In this document: positions 34,146 to 43,277 of the stretch, in pieces
Layout: every line of letters starts with the position of its first letter
Numbering within the stretch: position 1 is the first letter of the stretch
NCBI RefSeq assembly: GCF_905397395.1
Contig: NZ_CAJPVH010000045.1
Span: 1 to 46,573, forward strand
DNA: 46,573 bases
Reading direction: 5' to 3'
Source of the DNA: Cupriavidus campinensis
GTDB taxonomy: Bacteria > Pseudomonadota > Gammaproteobacteria > Burkholderiales > Burkholderiaceae
Translations under genes and position numbers: made by a program
Notes under the pieces: generated by a model
The model's input: only the letters and a program-made list of their open reading frames with translations
What the model was told of the DNA's origin: nothing
Database searches by the model: none

Positions 34146-35285
34146 ATGGAACGTCGTTCCTTCCTGTTGAAAGCATCGGCTGTGGCCGCTACGGGGGCCC
34201 TGGCCGCGTGCGGCAAGGAAGACAAACCCGCCGCGCCCGCGGCGTCGGCCAGCGCACCGGCTGCGCCGGCCGTGGTCGGCAGCAACCCGGCGGTGGAATG
34301 GCGCCTGGCATCGAGCTTCCCGAAGTCGCTGGACACCATCTACGGCGCTGCCGAACTGCTGTCCCAGCGTGTGAAGGAGCTGACCGACGGCAAGTTCAAC
34401 ATCAAGGTGTTCGCCGCCGGTGAAATCGTGCCGGGCCTGCAGGTGCTGGACGCCGTGCAGAACCAGACCGTGCAGATCGGCCACACGGCCGGCTACTACT
34501 ACTTCGGCAAGAACCCGACGCTGTGCTTCGACACCACCGTCCCGTTCGGCCTGACCGCGCGCCAGCAGACCGCCTGGATGATGCAGGGCAACGGCATGAA
34601 GCTGATGCGCGAGTTCTTCAAGGAATACAACGTCGTCAACTTCATGGGCGGCAACACCAATGCCCAGATGGGCGGCTGGTTCCGCAAGGAAATCAAGACC
34701 GTGGCGGATCTGCAGGGCCTGAAGTACCGCATCGCCGGGTTTGCCGGCGTGGTGCTGCAGCGCCTGGGCGTGGTGCCGCAGCAGATTGCCGGGGGCGACA
34801 TCTACCCGGCACTGGAAAAGGGCACCATCGACGCGGCCGAGTGGGTGGGCCCGTATGACGACGAGAAGCTCGGCTTCTACAAGGTGGCGCCGTACTACTA
34901 CTATCCGGGCTGGTGGGAAGGCAGCGCCCAGCTGTCGTTCTACGCCTCCGCACCGGAGTTCGAGAAGCTGCCGGCGCTGTACAAGCGCGCGTTGGAGACG
35001 GCCACCATCGAGGCTCACACCAACATGATGGCCAAGTACGACACCGTGAATCCGCAGGCGCTGGCCCGTCTGCTGGAGAACGGCGTGAAACTGCGCCCGT
35101 TCTCGAAGGAGATCATGGAGGCGTGCTTCAAGGCCACGCAGGACGCGTACGCCGAGGAAACCGCCAAGAACCCGTCGTTCAAGAAGATCTATGACGACTG
35201 GCGCGTGTTCCGCAACAACGAGGCCGCCTGGTTCAACGTGGCCGAGCAGGGCTTCGCGCAGTTCAGCTTCTCCCGCAAGCTGTAA
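34146..35285 (+). CDS. TRAP transporter substrate-binding protein, TakP/DctP family (Tat lipoprotein-like signal)
   Basis: A 379-residue binding protein. The N-terminus MERRSFLLKASAVAATGA has a twin-arginine motif and ends LAAC, so Tat export and lipid attachment are both likely. An Ala/Pro linker follows. WRLASSFPKSLDTIYGAAE, GEIVPGLQVLDAVQN, AGYYYFGK, and GGDIYPALEKGTIDAAEWVG are the hallmarks of the alpha-keto-acid binding protein TakP. GAGGAG precedes the ATG. No dctQ or dctM permease gene is beside it, so its membrane partners must be elsewhere. Substrate (2-oxo acids such as pyruvate) is inferred from the family. Confidence 0.92.
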   Translation: MERRSFLLKASAVAATGALAACGKEDKPAAPAASASAPAAPAVVGSNPAVEWRLASSFPKSLDTIYGAAELLSQRVKELTDGKFNIKVFAAGEIVPGLQVLDAVQNQTVQIGHTAGYYYFGKNPTLCFDTTVPFGLTARQQTAWMMQGNGMKLMREFFKEYNVVNFMGGNTNAQMGGWFRKEIKTVADLQGLKYRIAGFAGVVLQRLGVVPQQIAGGDIYPALEKGTIDAAEWVGPYDDEKLGFYKVAPYYYYPGWWEGSAQLSFYASAPEFEKLPALYKRALETATIEAHTNMMAKYDTVNPQALARLLENGVKLRPFSKEIMEACFKATQDAYAEETAKNPSFKKIYDDWRVFRNNEAAWFNVAEQGFAQFSFSRKL

Positions 35286-35314
35286 GGCATTGCGGTGATC
35301 TGATGTGATGCCAT

Positions 35315-35338
35315 CGCCTCTCCCACCCGGGGGAGGCG
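35315..35338 (+). terminator. Hairpin after the takP-like gene
   Basis: CGCCTCTCCC (35315-35324) pairs with GGGGGAGGCG (35329-35338) over a 4-base loop, with one T-G pair. There is no T tract afterwards, so it may be a weak or processing hairpin. Confidence 0.4.
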
Positions 35339-35395
35339 AGTCTCAACGCCAATTGCGGCGTCCCGGTAGAATCCGCGCACCTACCGGACACTCCC

Positions 35396-36298
35396 ATGCA
35401 ACTCGGCATCTTCTACGCGCTGCTCGCGTACGTCATCTGGGGCCTGCTGCCCCTCTATATCAAATCCCTCCACGGCGTGGCGCCGCTCGAGATCCTGCTG
35501 CACCGGATGGTGTGGTCGCTGGTCTTCCTGGGCGCAATCCTGCTCTGGCGGCGGCATTTTGGCTGGCTGCGCGAGGTCGCGGGCAATCCGCGCCTGATCC
35601 TCGGCTTCGCGGCGAGCGCCGCCCTGCTCTGCGCCAACTGGTTCCTCTATATCTGGGCGGTGTCGGCCGACCGCGTGGTCGATGCGAGCCTGGGCTACTT
35701 CATCAATCCGCTGTTCAGCGTGCTGCTGGGCGTGCTGTTCCTGCACGAGCGGCTGCGGCCGGGGCAGTGGCTGTCCATCGCCATCGCGGCGGGGGGCGTG
35801 GTGTGGCTGACCGTGAGCGCCGGGCAACTGCCGTGGATCGCGCTGGCGCTGGCGGCGTCGTTCGGCGGCTACGGGCTGCTGCGCAAGACCGGGGCGCTGG
35901 GCGCCCTGGAGGGCTTGTCGCTGGAGACGCTGCTGCTGTTCCCGATCGCGGCCACCGCGCTGGGCGTGATTGTCTTCACCGGCCAGGACACCTTCCGCAG
36001 CGCAGCACCGGGTACGCAGGTCCTGCTGCTGCTGGCCGGCCCGATCACGGCGGTGCCGCTGCTGTTCTTTGCCGCCGGCGCGCGCCGGATTCCGCTCTCG
36101 CTGCTCGGCCTGCTCCAGTACACCGGCCCGACGCTCCAGCTGCTGCTCGGCATCTGGCTGTGGCACGAGCCGTTCCCGGCCCAGAAGCAGCTCGGCTATG
36201 CGCTGATCTGGGTGTCGCTGCTGATCTACGCGCTCGAAGGGGTGTGGGTTTCCCGCCGCAATTCCCTCAAATCCATCAGGGCGACAAATGAAGCGTAG
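35396..36298 (+). CDS. rarD: EamA-family transporter RarD
   Basis: A 300-residue membrane protein with ten predicted transmembrane helices. GIFYALLAYVIWGLLPLYIK, LHRMVWSL, NWFLYIWAV and ASLGYFINPL are the signature sequences of RarD, named from chloramphenicol permease relatives and belonging to the drug/metabolite transporter superfamily. Two EamA repeats are visible; the second ends LLQYTGPTLQLLLGIWLW. Its substrate is unknown. It stands alone between the takP-like gene and dinB. Confidence 0.93.
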   Translation: MQLGIFYALLAYVIWGLLPLYIKSLHGVAPLEILLHRMVWSLVFLGAILLWRRHFGWLREVAGNPRLILGFAASAALLCANWFLYIWAVSADRVVDASLGYFINPLFSVLLGVLFLHERLRPGQWLSIAIAAGGVVWLTVSAGQLPWIALALAASFGGYGLLRKTGALGALEGLSLETLLLFPIAATALGVIVFTGQDTFRSAAPGTQVLLLLAGPITAVPLLFFAAGARRIPLSLLGLLQYTGPTLQLLLGIWLWHEPFPAQKQLGYALIWVSLLIYALEGVWVSRRNSLKSIRATNEA

Positions 36299-36373
36299 GT
36301 GTAAATCGATGGATCGATTCGTCTGGGGAATATCGGGCTAACCCCCTCTCGGCACGCGAGGGCCGACGCACTA

Positions 36374-36393
36374 TACTGTACGTTTATACAGTA
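36374..36393 (+). promoter_or_regulatory. LexA (SOS) box upstream of dinB
   Basis: TACTGTACGTTTATACAGTA fits the E. coli-type LexA consensus CTGT-N8-ACAG exactly, with matching outer bases. It ends 27 bp before the dinB start, so it likely overlaps the promoter and represses dinB until DNA damage. Confidence 0.88.
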
Positions 36394-36420
36394 TCGACGA
36401 CACGCACGCCCCCATTCGCC

Positions 36421-37599
36421 ATGTCCAGCCCCGTCCGGCGCATCGCCCACCTCGACATGGACGCCTTCTATGCGTCCGTCGAATTGCTCCGTTATCCCGA
36501 CCTGCGCGGCCAGGCGGTGGTCATCGGCGGCGGCCGCAATGCCGTGCCGGAGACGCTGCCCGATGGCTCGCGCCGCTATGCCCGCCTGCGCGACTACGTG
36601 GGGCGTGGCGTCGTCACCACGTCCACCTACGAAGCCCGCGCGCTGGGCGTGTTCTCGGCCATGGGCATGATGAAGGCCGCCAAGCTGGCGCCAGACGCCA
36701 TCCTGCTGCCGACCGATTTCGATGCCTACCGCCGCTACTCGGGCCTGTTCAAGGCCGCCGTGCGCACTTTCACCGAGCAGGTGGAAGACCGCGGCATCGA
36801 CGAGATCTATATCGATCTGACCGAGGTGCCCGGCGAGCCGGCCGAGGTGGCCGCGCGCATCAAGGCGGCCGTCAGCGAGGCCACCGGCCTGACCTGCTCC
36901 ATCTGCGTGGCACCCAACAAGCTGCTGGCGAAGATCGGGTCCGAACTCGACAAGCCGGACGGCCTGACCCTGCTCACCCCGGCCGACATCCCCCGCCGCA
37001 TCTGGCCACTCGCGGCGCGCAAGGTCAACGGGATTGGGCCGAAGGCGGCCGAGAAGCTGGCCGGTATCGGCATCGAAACCGTGGGCGACCTGGCCGAGGC
37101 CGACCAGGGCGTGCTCCAGACCCACTTCGGCCGCAACTACGCGGGCTGGCTGATCGAGGTGGCCCATGGGCGCGACGACCGCCCGGTGGTGGTCAGTTCC
37201 GAGCCGAAGTCGATGAGCCGCGAAACCACCTTCGAGCGCGACCTGCACCCGCGCGTGGACCGTCCGCTGCTGTCCGAATCGTTCACCAGGCTCTGCATGC
37301 GCGTGGGCGAGGACCTGCGCCGCAAGGGCTATGTGGGCCGCACGGTGGGCATCAAGCTGCGCTTTGACGATTTCCGCACCGTCACGCGCGACCTGACCAT
37401 GCCGGCCCATACCGCCGATGGCGCGGCGATCCGGCGCGGCGCCACGGAATGCCTGAAGCGGATTCCGCTCGAACGGCGCATCCGGCTGCTCGGCGTGCGC
37501 GTGAGCGCCCTGATCCCGGCGGACGAACAGGGCGATGACCCGGCGCCGGTGCAGGAGGAGTTCCGCTTCGAGGACGAGCGGCCGGATGCACGGGAATGA
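36421..37599 (+). CDS. dinB: DNA polymerase IV (Y family)
   Basis: A 392-residue translesion polymerase. IAHLDMDAFYASVE holds the first metal-binding Asp and the steric-gate Phe; GIDEIYIDLTEV has the Asp and Glu of the second acidic motif, with Ile in place of the more common Ala after the Glu. VNGIGPKAAEKLAGIGI is the helix-hairpin-helix thumb; the little-finger domain follows with KSMSRETTFERDL. The C-terminus EEFRFEDERP does not match the QLxLF-type beta-clamp motif closely. A LexA box upstream indicates SOS control. Confidence 0.95.
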   Translation: MSSPVRRIAHLDMDAFYASVELLRYPDLRGQAVVIGGGRNAVPETLPDGSRRYARLRDYVGRGVVTTSTYEARALGVFSAMGMMKAAKLAPDAILLPTDFDAYRRYSGLFKAAVRTFTEQVEDRGIDEIYIDLTEVPGEPAEVAARIKAAVSEATGLTCSICVAPNKLLAKIGSELDKPDGLTLLTPADIPRRIWPLAARKVNGIGPKAAEKLAGIGIETVGDLAEADQGVLQTHFGRNYAGWLIEVAHGRDDRPVVVSSEPKSMSRETTFERDLHPRVDRPLLSESFTRLCMRVGEDLRRKGYVGRTVGIKLRFDDFRTVTRDLTMPAHTADGAAIRRGATECLKRIPLERRIRLLGVRVSALIPADEQGDDPAPVQEEFRFEDERPDARE

Positions 37600-37662
37600 C
37601 CCTTCCAGCGCATCTATCTATCTCCCCGTAGAATCGGCGGCTTCGAGCAAGAAGGCGTCCCC

Positions 37663-38856
37663 ATGACCACCTCCGCCACCGAGCGCGCCGCCGCGCCCGC
37701 CACCTGGATCACGCCGCTGCTGGCCACGGCTTGCGGCATGATCGTCGCCAATCTCTACTACGCCCAGCCGCTGATCGGCCCGATCGCCCGGTCGCTCCAC
37801 CTCTCGCCCGAGATTGCCGGGCTGATCGTCACGCTGACCCAGATGGGCTACTGCGTGGGACTGGTGCTACTGGTGCCGCTGGGGGACCTGGTCGAGAACC
37901 GCAAGCTGATCCTGTCGCTGATCGGCGGCTGTGCCGTGGCGCTGACGGCGGCGGCGCTGGCCACCCACGCCAGCGTGTTCCTGGTGGCAGGCTGCGCCAT
38001 CGGCCTGTGCTCGGTGGCGGTGCAGGTGCTGGTGCCGTTTGCGGCGCACCTCGCTCCGGACCATATCCGGGGTCGCGTGGTCGGCAACGTCACCAGCGGG
38101 CTGCTGATGGGGATCATGTTGGCGCGGCCGGTGTCGAGCCTGATGGCCGGCCTGACGGGCGGCTGGCACACCATCTTCGCGGTCTCGGCGGTGGCCATGG
38201 TGCTGCTGGCACTGGTGCTCGCGCGCAAGCTGCCGCGCCGCCAGCCAGCGCGGGGCGTGAGTTACGGCCAGATGCTGGCGTCGATGGCGCACCTGCTCCG
38301 TACCCAGCCCGTGCTGCGCCGGCGCGCGCTGTACCAGGCCAGCATGTTCGGCGTCTTCAGCCTGTTCTGGACCACCGTCCCGCTGTACCTGGCCGGGCCC
38401 GCGTTCCGCATGTCGCAGACCGGCATCGCCGTGTTCGCGCTGGTTGGCGTGGCCGGCGCCATCGCCGCGCCGATGGCCGGCCGCTATGCAGACCGGGGCC
38501 ACAGCCGCCAGATGACCGCCATCGCGCTGGCCATCGGCGCCGGGTCGTTCCTGCTGAGCCGGGTGGGCGCGGAGGGGTCGATGACCTCGCTGCTGGCGCT
38601 GACCGTGGCGGCCATCCTGCTCGACTTCGGCGTGTCGGCGAACCTGGTGGTCGGCCAGCGCGCCATCTTCACGCTCTCGGCCGAGCACCGCAGCCGGCTG
38701 AACGGCCTGTATATGGCGATTTTCTTCCTCGGCGGCGCCACGGGCTCGTGGCTGGGCGCCTGGGCCTTTGCGCGCGGCGGCTGGCCGCTGGCAAGCTGGA
38801 TCGGCTTCGCGCTGCCGGCGCTCGCCCTGCTCTACTTCCGGACCGACCGGCACTGA
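37663..38856 (+). CDS. MFS transporter
   Basis: A 397-residue permease with 12 predicted transmembrane segments. NLYYAQPLIGPIA near the N-terminus and the inter-helix motif GDLVENRKLI are typical of the DHA1-like YbcL/YgaY group of proteobacterial efflux proteins. The central loop (about 190-215) is basic. Substrate not predictable. It follows dinB by 63 bp on the same strand, but a TAGAAT box at 37629-37634 suggests its own promoter. Confidence 0.9.
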   Translation: MTTSATERAAAPATWITPLLATACGMIVANLYYAQPLIGPIARSLHLSPEIAGLIVTLTQMGYCVGLVLLVPLGDLVENRKLILSLIGGCAVALTAAALATHASVFLVAGCAIGLCSVAVQVLVPFAAHLAPDHIRGRVVGNVTSGLLMGIMLARPVSSLMAGLTGGWHTIFAVSAVAMVLLALVLARKLPRRQPARGVSYGQMLASMAHLLRTQPVLRRRALYQASMFGVFSLFWTTVPLYLAGPAFRMSQTGIAVFALVGVAGAIAAPMAGRYADRGHSRQMTAIALAIGAGSFLLSRVGAEGSMTSLLALTVAAILLDFGVSANLVVGQRAIFTLSAEHRSRLNGLYMAIFFLGGATGSWLGAWAFARGGWPLASWIGFALPALALLYFRTDRH

Positions 38857-39010
38857 ATTCGACACCAAGCCCGGCACTGAGCCCGGCGCGCTGACCGCGC
38901 CACCCCCTCCCGAAGTCCCGTTTGCTGCACTACACTGGCCGAGCGTTGTCCTCGATCGTCACAGTTTCGTTGCAGTGCCCGCTAACGCGGGACTTGCCCG
39001 GAGGCCCCCG

Positions 39011-40780
39011 ATGCCATGGCGCAAACTGGTGCCGCGACCGCGATGGCTACCGCGCGCGGCGGTCATGCGCCCGCAGCGGGTCGTGATCTGGTGTTTCAGC
39101 CTCGTGCTGGCGCTGACGCTCGCCGTTGGCCTGCGCGACCTCTACACGCTGCGTGAGCGCGTGATTGCCAGCCATCAGCACAATCTCGCGCTGCGCGCGA
39201 TGGGGCTGGAGGCTGCGGTGTCGTCGGAGCGCTTCCGGCTGTCGTTTGTGCGCGACTACGCGCGGCAGTTGATGCGGATGGAGGCCGTGCCGGCAGTTGG
39301 TGTCTCGGACCCCGCCATCGAACGGGCTTTCGCCGCGCGCAACGCGCCGATCTGGCAGATGGAAGTCCCGCTCGGCGATGCCCCCGTGGTCGGCGTATCA
39401 CCGCAGACCCTGGCCGGCCTGCCCGGCTTCGAGCGCCGCGTGGACGACCTGCGCGCCGACCTCTTCGCCGCACGCCAGCTGAGCCACGTGCTGGGGCTGA
39501 CCATGGGCGTGGACGAGATTCGCAACTCGGTCACGTTCATTTCCAGCAACGGCTTCTTCGTGACCTACCCCGCGGTGCCGGCCGACAAGGCGCCCGCGTT
39601 GCTGCAACGCTTCGCGAGCATGCCCTACTACCGCGACCTCCTGCCCGACCGTAATCCGGGCCAGCAACTGCGCTGGGCGCCGCCTTATCGCCAGTTCGAA
39701 AGCACCGAGCTGCGCACCACGCTGAGCGTGCCGATCTATGTGGAGGCGCGCTTTCGCGGCGTGGTAGCGGTGGATGTCTCGCTGAAGCACATCCAGGCGC
39801 TGCTCGGCGCGCCGAGCGACGACTCCCCGGCCCTGAACCGCTACCTGATGGACAGCGCCGGCCGGCTGATCGCGGCAAACCATGACCACCCGAGCACGGA
39901 CCTGCGCTGGCCTGACGTGCTGGGCGACGCGTGGCACGACGTGGGGCCGCAGACGCTGTTCGCCACCGACGGCCCCGGCATGCGCAAGGGCGAGGGCGGC
40001 TATCTGTTCTACCAGCGGCTGGGCACCGGCCAGTGGATGCTGCTGGAGGCAGTCTCGACCGCCCAGCTATACGGCGAAGTCTTCTCGCGCATCAGCAAGC
40101 CCCTGCTGTACGTATGGATCGCGCTGCCGCTGCTGATGTGGATCTCGGTGAGGCTGGTCTCGCTGCTCTTCAGCTACTACCTCGCGCTGGGCCACAAGCT
40201 CCAGCAACTGGCCGAGCGCGATCCGCTGACGGACCTCGCCAACCGGCGCCATTTCGGCGACCAGTTCGCACAGGCGGCGGCGCGGCGCGAGCGCGACGGC
40301 AGCGCGCTGTCGATGCTGATGCTCGACATCGACTATTTCAAGAAGGTGAACGACCGCTGGGGCCATGCCAGCGGCGACCATGTGCTTCAGCGCCTGGCCA
40401 CGGCACTGCGCGAAAACATGCGCGCGATGGATGTGCCGGCTCGTCTGGGTGGCGAGGAATTCGCCGTGTTGATGCCCGGCGCCACCCTGGCCGAGGCCAG
40501 GGCCAGCGCCGAACGGCTGCGCGTGACCCTGGCCGCGATCCCGGTGGAGCCCGCCCCGGACGCGCCCACGTCAGCCACGCAGGGCGACCCCGGGGCGCGC
40601 ATCCGCTTCACGGTGTCGATAGGCGTGGCCGAAGCCGGGAGCGACGGGGGCCAGACACTCGATGCCATGCTGGCGACGGCCGACCGCCGTCTTTATGCCG
40701 CCAAGGCAACGGGGCGAAACCGGGTTTGCGCGGAGGATGCGCGGGCCGGCAATGCAGAGGCACCGCCGGTTGCGGGGTGA
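39011..40780 (+). CDS. Membrane-bound diguanylate cyclase with periplasmic Cache-like sensor
   Basis: A 589-residue protein. TM1 is at about 24-41, a large periplasmic sensor domain (42-365) has the two-lobed Cache look (FISSNGFFVTYPAVP, VPIYVEARFRGVVAVDVSL, YLMDSAGRLIAAN), TM2 is at about 366-388, and a GGDEF domain follows. The active-site motif is GGEEF at 480-484, and an inhibitory I-site RAMD sits five residues before it (471-474). It should therefore make c-di-GMP and be product-inhibited. GGAGG precedes the ATG at 39011; the frame runs 81 codons further upstream with no such site. The ligand is unknown. Confidence 0.93.
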   Translation: MPWRKLVPRPRWLPRAAVMRPQRVVIWCFSLVLALTLAVGLRDLYTLRERVIASHQHNLALRAMGLEAAVSSERFRLSFVRDYARQLMRMEAVPAVGVSDPAIERAFAARNAPIWQMEVPLGDAPVVGVSPQTLAGLPGFERRVDDLRADLFAARQLSHVLGLTMGVDEIRNSVTFISSNGFFVTYPAVPADKAPALLQRFASMPYYRDLLPDRNPGQQLRWAPPYRQFESTELRTTLSVPIYVEARFRGVVAVDVSLKHIQALLGAPSDDSPALNRYLMDSAGRLIAANHDHPSTDLRWPDVLGDAWHDVGPQTLFATDGPGMRKGEGGYLFYQRLGTGQWMLLEAVSTAQLYGEVFSRISKPLLYVWIALPLLMWISVRLVSLLFSYYLALGHKLQQLAERDPLTDLANRRHFGDQFAQAAARRERDGSALSMLMLDIDYFKKVNDRWGHASGDHVLQRLATALRENMRAMDVPARLGGEEFAVLMPGATLAEARASAERLRVTLAAIPVEPAPDAPTSATQGDPGARIRFTVSIGVAEAGSDGGQTLDAMLATADRRLYAAKATGRNRVCAEDARAGNAEAPPVAG

Positions 40781-40810
40781 GGTGCAGGCAGGTCATGGCG
40801 GTGTCCCCGG

Positions 40811-41311
40811 TCAGCGCAGCAGGAAGGCGATGTCCTCGACGGCAATCACCGAGACCGGGATGCCCTTGCGGCGCTGGAACAGGATGTGCTGCTGCACACG
40901 GCTGCGTTGCTCCGCGAACACGGCCGGGTCCACCGGCATGCCGCTGCGCGCGTAGTGCTGCACCAGCAGCTTGTAGGCGCGATGGCGGATCAGGAGGGTC
41001 TCGTTCTCGGCGCGCAGGCGCTGCCATTCGGCGGGGCTGAGGTCGAGGGTGTGATTGAGTTCGTCGAGCGTACGCGCGTGGAGGTCGCGGTAGAGATCGC
41101 GCTCGGCTTCGGCGCGATGCAGCTCGTCGCGCAGCGCCATGATCTTGTGCTGGAGCTTCAGTGTCTGCCCCACCGCCGCCTGCATGCCCTTGGCGGCCTC
41201 GAGCGCCTGGCTTGCTGCGGCCATGGTGCTCTTCCACAGTCCACGGTCGGTACCCGCGCCCGTATCCAGCTCCGGCGGCCACACGTCGGCAGCCTTGATC
41301 GTCGTATCCAT
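40811..41311 (-). CDS. Coiled-coil protein of unknown function
   Basis: About 166 residues from ATG 41311. The middle (KLQHKIMALRDELHRAEAER, then DLYRDLHARTLDELNHTLDL) is a likely coiled coil; the C-terminal part is HILFQRRKGIPVSVIAVEDI ending AFLLR. There is no signal peptide or membrane segment. The frame continues upstream for 114 codons but that stretch has no coding look and holds a promoter-like element. It faces the diguanylate cyclase gene tail to tail. I do not recognise the family. Confidence 0.75.
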   Translation of the reverse strand: MDTTIKAADVWPPELDTGAGTDRGLWKSTMAAASQALEAAKGMQAAVGQTLKLQHKIMALRDELHRAEAERDLYRDLHARTLDELNHTLDLSPAEWQRLRAENETLLIRHRAYKLLVQHYARSGMPVDPAVFAEQRSRVQQHILFQRRKGIPVSVIAVEDIAFLLR

Positions 41312-41432
41312 TGTTGACCCCAGTTGACACCCATCAGGCCCGTCGCCTCGTTGTGCGCGGGTCCCTTTTTCATCGTTTGTCCGTTGCCCGTTCCGCACTG
41401 CAACGTGCGGCAGGCAACTGTGGTCAATCGTA

Positions 41433-41460
41433 GTGATATGTCTGACGTCAGCCAAGTCAA
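41433..41460 (-). promoter_or_regulatory. Promoter candidate for the coiled-coil gene
   Basis: On the minus strand, TTGACT (41455-41460) and TATCAC (41433-41438) are 16 bp apart, about 120 bp upstream of the ATG. The -35 is good, the -10 moderate. Confidence 0.35.
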
Positions 41461-41591
41461 AGATGTTTAGATCAGACTTCCTCGCGCTTGTCTGTGGCGA
41501 AAACCATGCAGTGGGTAGTGCGCGGGCCGTCCGGCGCATGTCGGAGCGGCCAGACAAAGCAGACAACCCCCACGTAAACCCCATGCGAATT

Positions 41592-41618
41592 CCTGTCGGT
41601 TTGACAGGCTTTTGACAG
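41592..41618 (+). promoter_or_regulatory. Operator candidate upstream of tctC
   Basis: TTTGACAG occurs twice, 11 bp apart (41600-41607 and 41611-41618). The first copy also forms an inverted repeat CCTGTC-N5-GACAGG. A regulator such as a TctD-type protein could bind here; this is inference. Confidence 0.35.
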
Positions 41619-41688
41619 TTACCGGCCTCTAGAATCCGGCCCACAGCTATCACTAGCTATCCATTCCAAAAAAAGACAGGAGACCGCG

Positions 41689-42645
41689 ATGCCTCGCACG
41701 CTTGCCCGCTTTGCCCATGTCGTCCTCGCCGCCGCCACGCTGGCCGCGGCCCCGGCCTACGCCGTGGACAGCCTGAAGGTCATGATCGGCGCCAACCCCG
41801 GCGGTGGCTACGACCAGACCGGCCGCACGATCGGCGCGGCGATGATCGCGGCGGGCACCGCCAAGACCGCGTCCTATGACAACAAGGGCGGCGCCGGCGG
41901 CACCATCGGCCTGACCCAGTTCGTCAACACCGACAAGGGCAACCCCAACGCGCTGATCGTGACCGGCGCCGTGATGGTCGGGGCCATCGAGACCAACCAT
42001 CCGCCGGTGACGCTGAAGAACGCCACGCCGATCGCCCGCCTGTACGCCGACACCATGGTCCTGACCGTGCCGGCCAGCTCGCCGCTGAAGTCCATCAAGG
42101 ACCTGACCGCGCAGCTCAAGGCCAACCCGGGCAGCGTGAGCTGGGGCGGTGGCTCCAAGGGTTCGATCGACCACATCCTGGCCGGCCTGATCGCCAAGGA
42201 CATTGGCGTGGATCCGAAGAAGATCAACTACGTGCCGTTCGCGGGCGGCGGCGAAGCCTCCGCGTCGATCATGGGCGGCCACGTGACGGTGGGCATCGCC
42301 GGCGTGTCCGAGTTCCTGCCCTTCATCAAGAGCGGCAAGATGCGCGCGCTGGCCGTGACCTCGAAGGACCGCACCGCCGACATCCCCACGCTCAAGGAGC
42401 AGGGCGTGAACGTGGAGATCTATAACTGGCGCGGCGTCTACGGCGCGCCCGGCATCACGCCCGAGCAGCGCAAGGCGATGATCGACGCCGTGGTCAAGGG
42501 CACCGAGAACAACGTCTGGAAGGACGCACTGAAGAAGAATGACTGGACGCCCTTCCTGCTGACCGGCGACGAGTTCGGCAAGTTCGTGGAGGCCGAGTCG
42601 GTCCGCCTGGGCGGCACGCTGCGCGAACTGGGCGTGGCCAAGTAA
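41689..42645 (+). CDS. tctC: Tripartite tricarboxylate transporter substrate-binding protein (Bug family)
   Basis: A 318-residue periplasmic binding protein with the signal peptide MPRTLARFAHVVLAAATLAAAPAYA. IGANPGGGYDQTGRTIG is the Bug-family ligand loop (normally PxxPGGxxD), and DNKGGAGGTIG is the second conserved loop. YVPFAGGGEASASIMGGHV follows the family pattern. It delivers a carboxylate, probably citrate or a related acid, to TctAB. GACAGGAGA lies 4 bp before the ATG. It is the first gene of tctC-tctB-tctA. Confidence 0.94.
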   Translation: MPRTLARFAHVVLAAATLAAAPAYAVDSLKVMIGANPGGGYDQTGRTIGAAMIAAGTAKTASYDNKGGAGGTIGLTQFVNTDKGNPNALIVTGAVMVGAIETNHPPVTLKNATPIARLYADTMVLTVPASSPLKSIKDLTAQLKANPGSVSWGGGSKGSIDHILAGLIAKDIGVDPKKINYVPFAGGGEASASIMGGHVTVGIAGVSEFLPFIKSGKMRALAVTSKDRTADIPTLKEQGVNVEIYNWRGVYGAPGITPEQRKAMIDAVVKGTENNVWKDALKKNDWTPFLLTGDEFGKFVEAESVRLGGTLRELGVAK

Positions 42646-42785
42646 GTCCGGCTGATCCCCGGTCGCTGTTAGACGACCCGCTTCACCCGCCTCACCTGCC
42701 CCACCTGCGCGCCCCAACAATAATCACAATCCTGTCACGCCAGTCGTGACCGCGCGGGTGGTGGCCATCCCTCCGGGAGCCCACC

Positions 42786-43259
42786 ATGAAACCATCGCAT
42801 GTCTCCATCGGCATCGCCGTCCTGGCTTTGTCCGCCTTTTTCCTGGCCGGACTGTCCGGCATCTCGGGCGAGGAAGGCTATGCCGGCCTGTCGCCGCGCT
42901 TCGCGCCTACGCTGGTGGCCATCGGCCTGGCCGTGTGCGGCGCGCTGCTGACCTGGCAGGGCGTACGCGGCGGCTTCCGCAATATGCCGGAGGAAGATGC
43001 CGAGCTGCCCGCGGCACCGCACAACTTCAAGGGCTTCCTGTGGGTGGCGGCGGGCCTGGTGCTGAACATGGCGCTGATCGGCACGCTCGGCTTCGTGATC
43101 TCCTCCTCGCTGATGATGGTCTGCGTGGCGCGTGGCTACGGCAGCCGCCGGCTGGTGCGCGATGCGCTGATCGGCCTGGGCCTGACGCTGCCGATGTGGG
43201 CGTTGTTCGAATTCTTGCTCGGCATCAACCTGCCGCTGCTGCCGGTCGCCGGCTTTTGA
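42786..43259 (+). CDS. tctB: Tripartite tricarboxylate transporter small membrane subunit TctB
   Basis: A 157-residue protein with about four transmembrane segments: SIGIAVLALSAFFLAGLSGI, a second short one, FLWVAAGLVLNMALIGTLGF, and ALFEFLLGINLPLLPVAGF. Sequence conservation in TctB is low, but size, topology and position between tctC and tctA make the call firm. GGGAG lies upstream of the ATG. Confidence 0.9.
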   Translation: MKPSHVSIGIAVLALSAFFLAGLSGISGEEGYAGLSPRFAPTLVAIGLAVCGALLTWQGVRGGFRNMPEEDAELPAAPHNFKGFLWVAAGLVLNMALIGTLGFVISSSLMMVCVARGYGSRRLVRDALIGLGLTLPMWALFEFLLGINLPLLPVAGF

Positions 43260-43277
43260 TTGGCGGGAGGAATTGCC

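Larger units (their letters stand above)
41312..41688. other. Divergent intergenic region of 377 bp upstream of tctC
   Basis: No gene is visible. It contains a minus-strand promoter candidate (41433-41460) for the coiled-coil gene, and TTTGACAG direct repeats with an inverted repeat upstream of tctC (41592-41618). TAGAAT (41630-41635) may be a tctC -10, but its spacing to either TTGACA is wrong for a standard promoter (12 or 23 bp). Confidence 0.5.

Noticed and set aside
41601..41635. Standard sigma-70 promoter from the TTGACA motifs
   Set aside because: Spacing to TAGAAT is 12 or 23 bp, neither workable.
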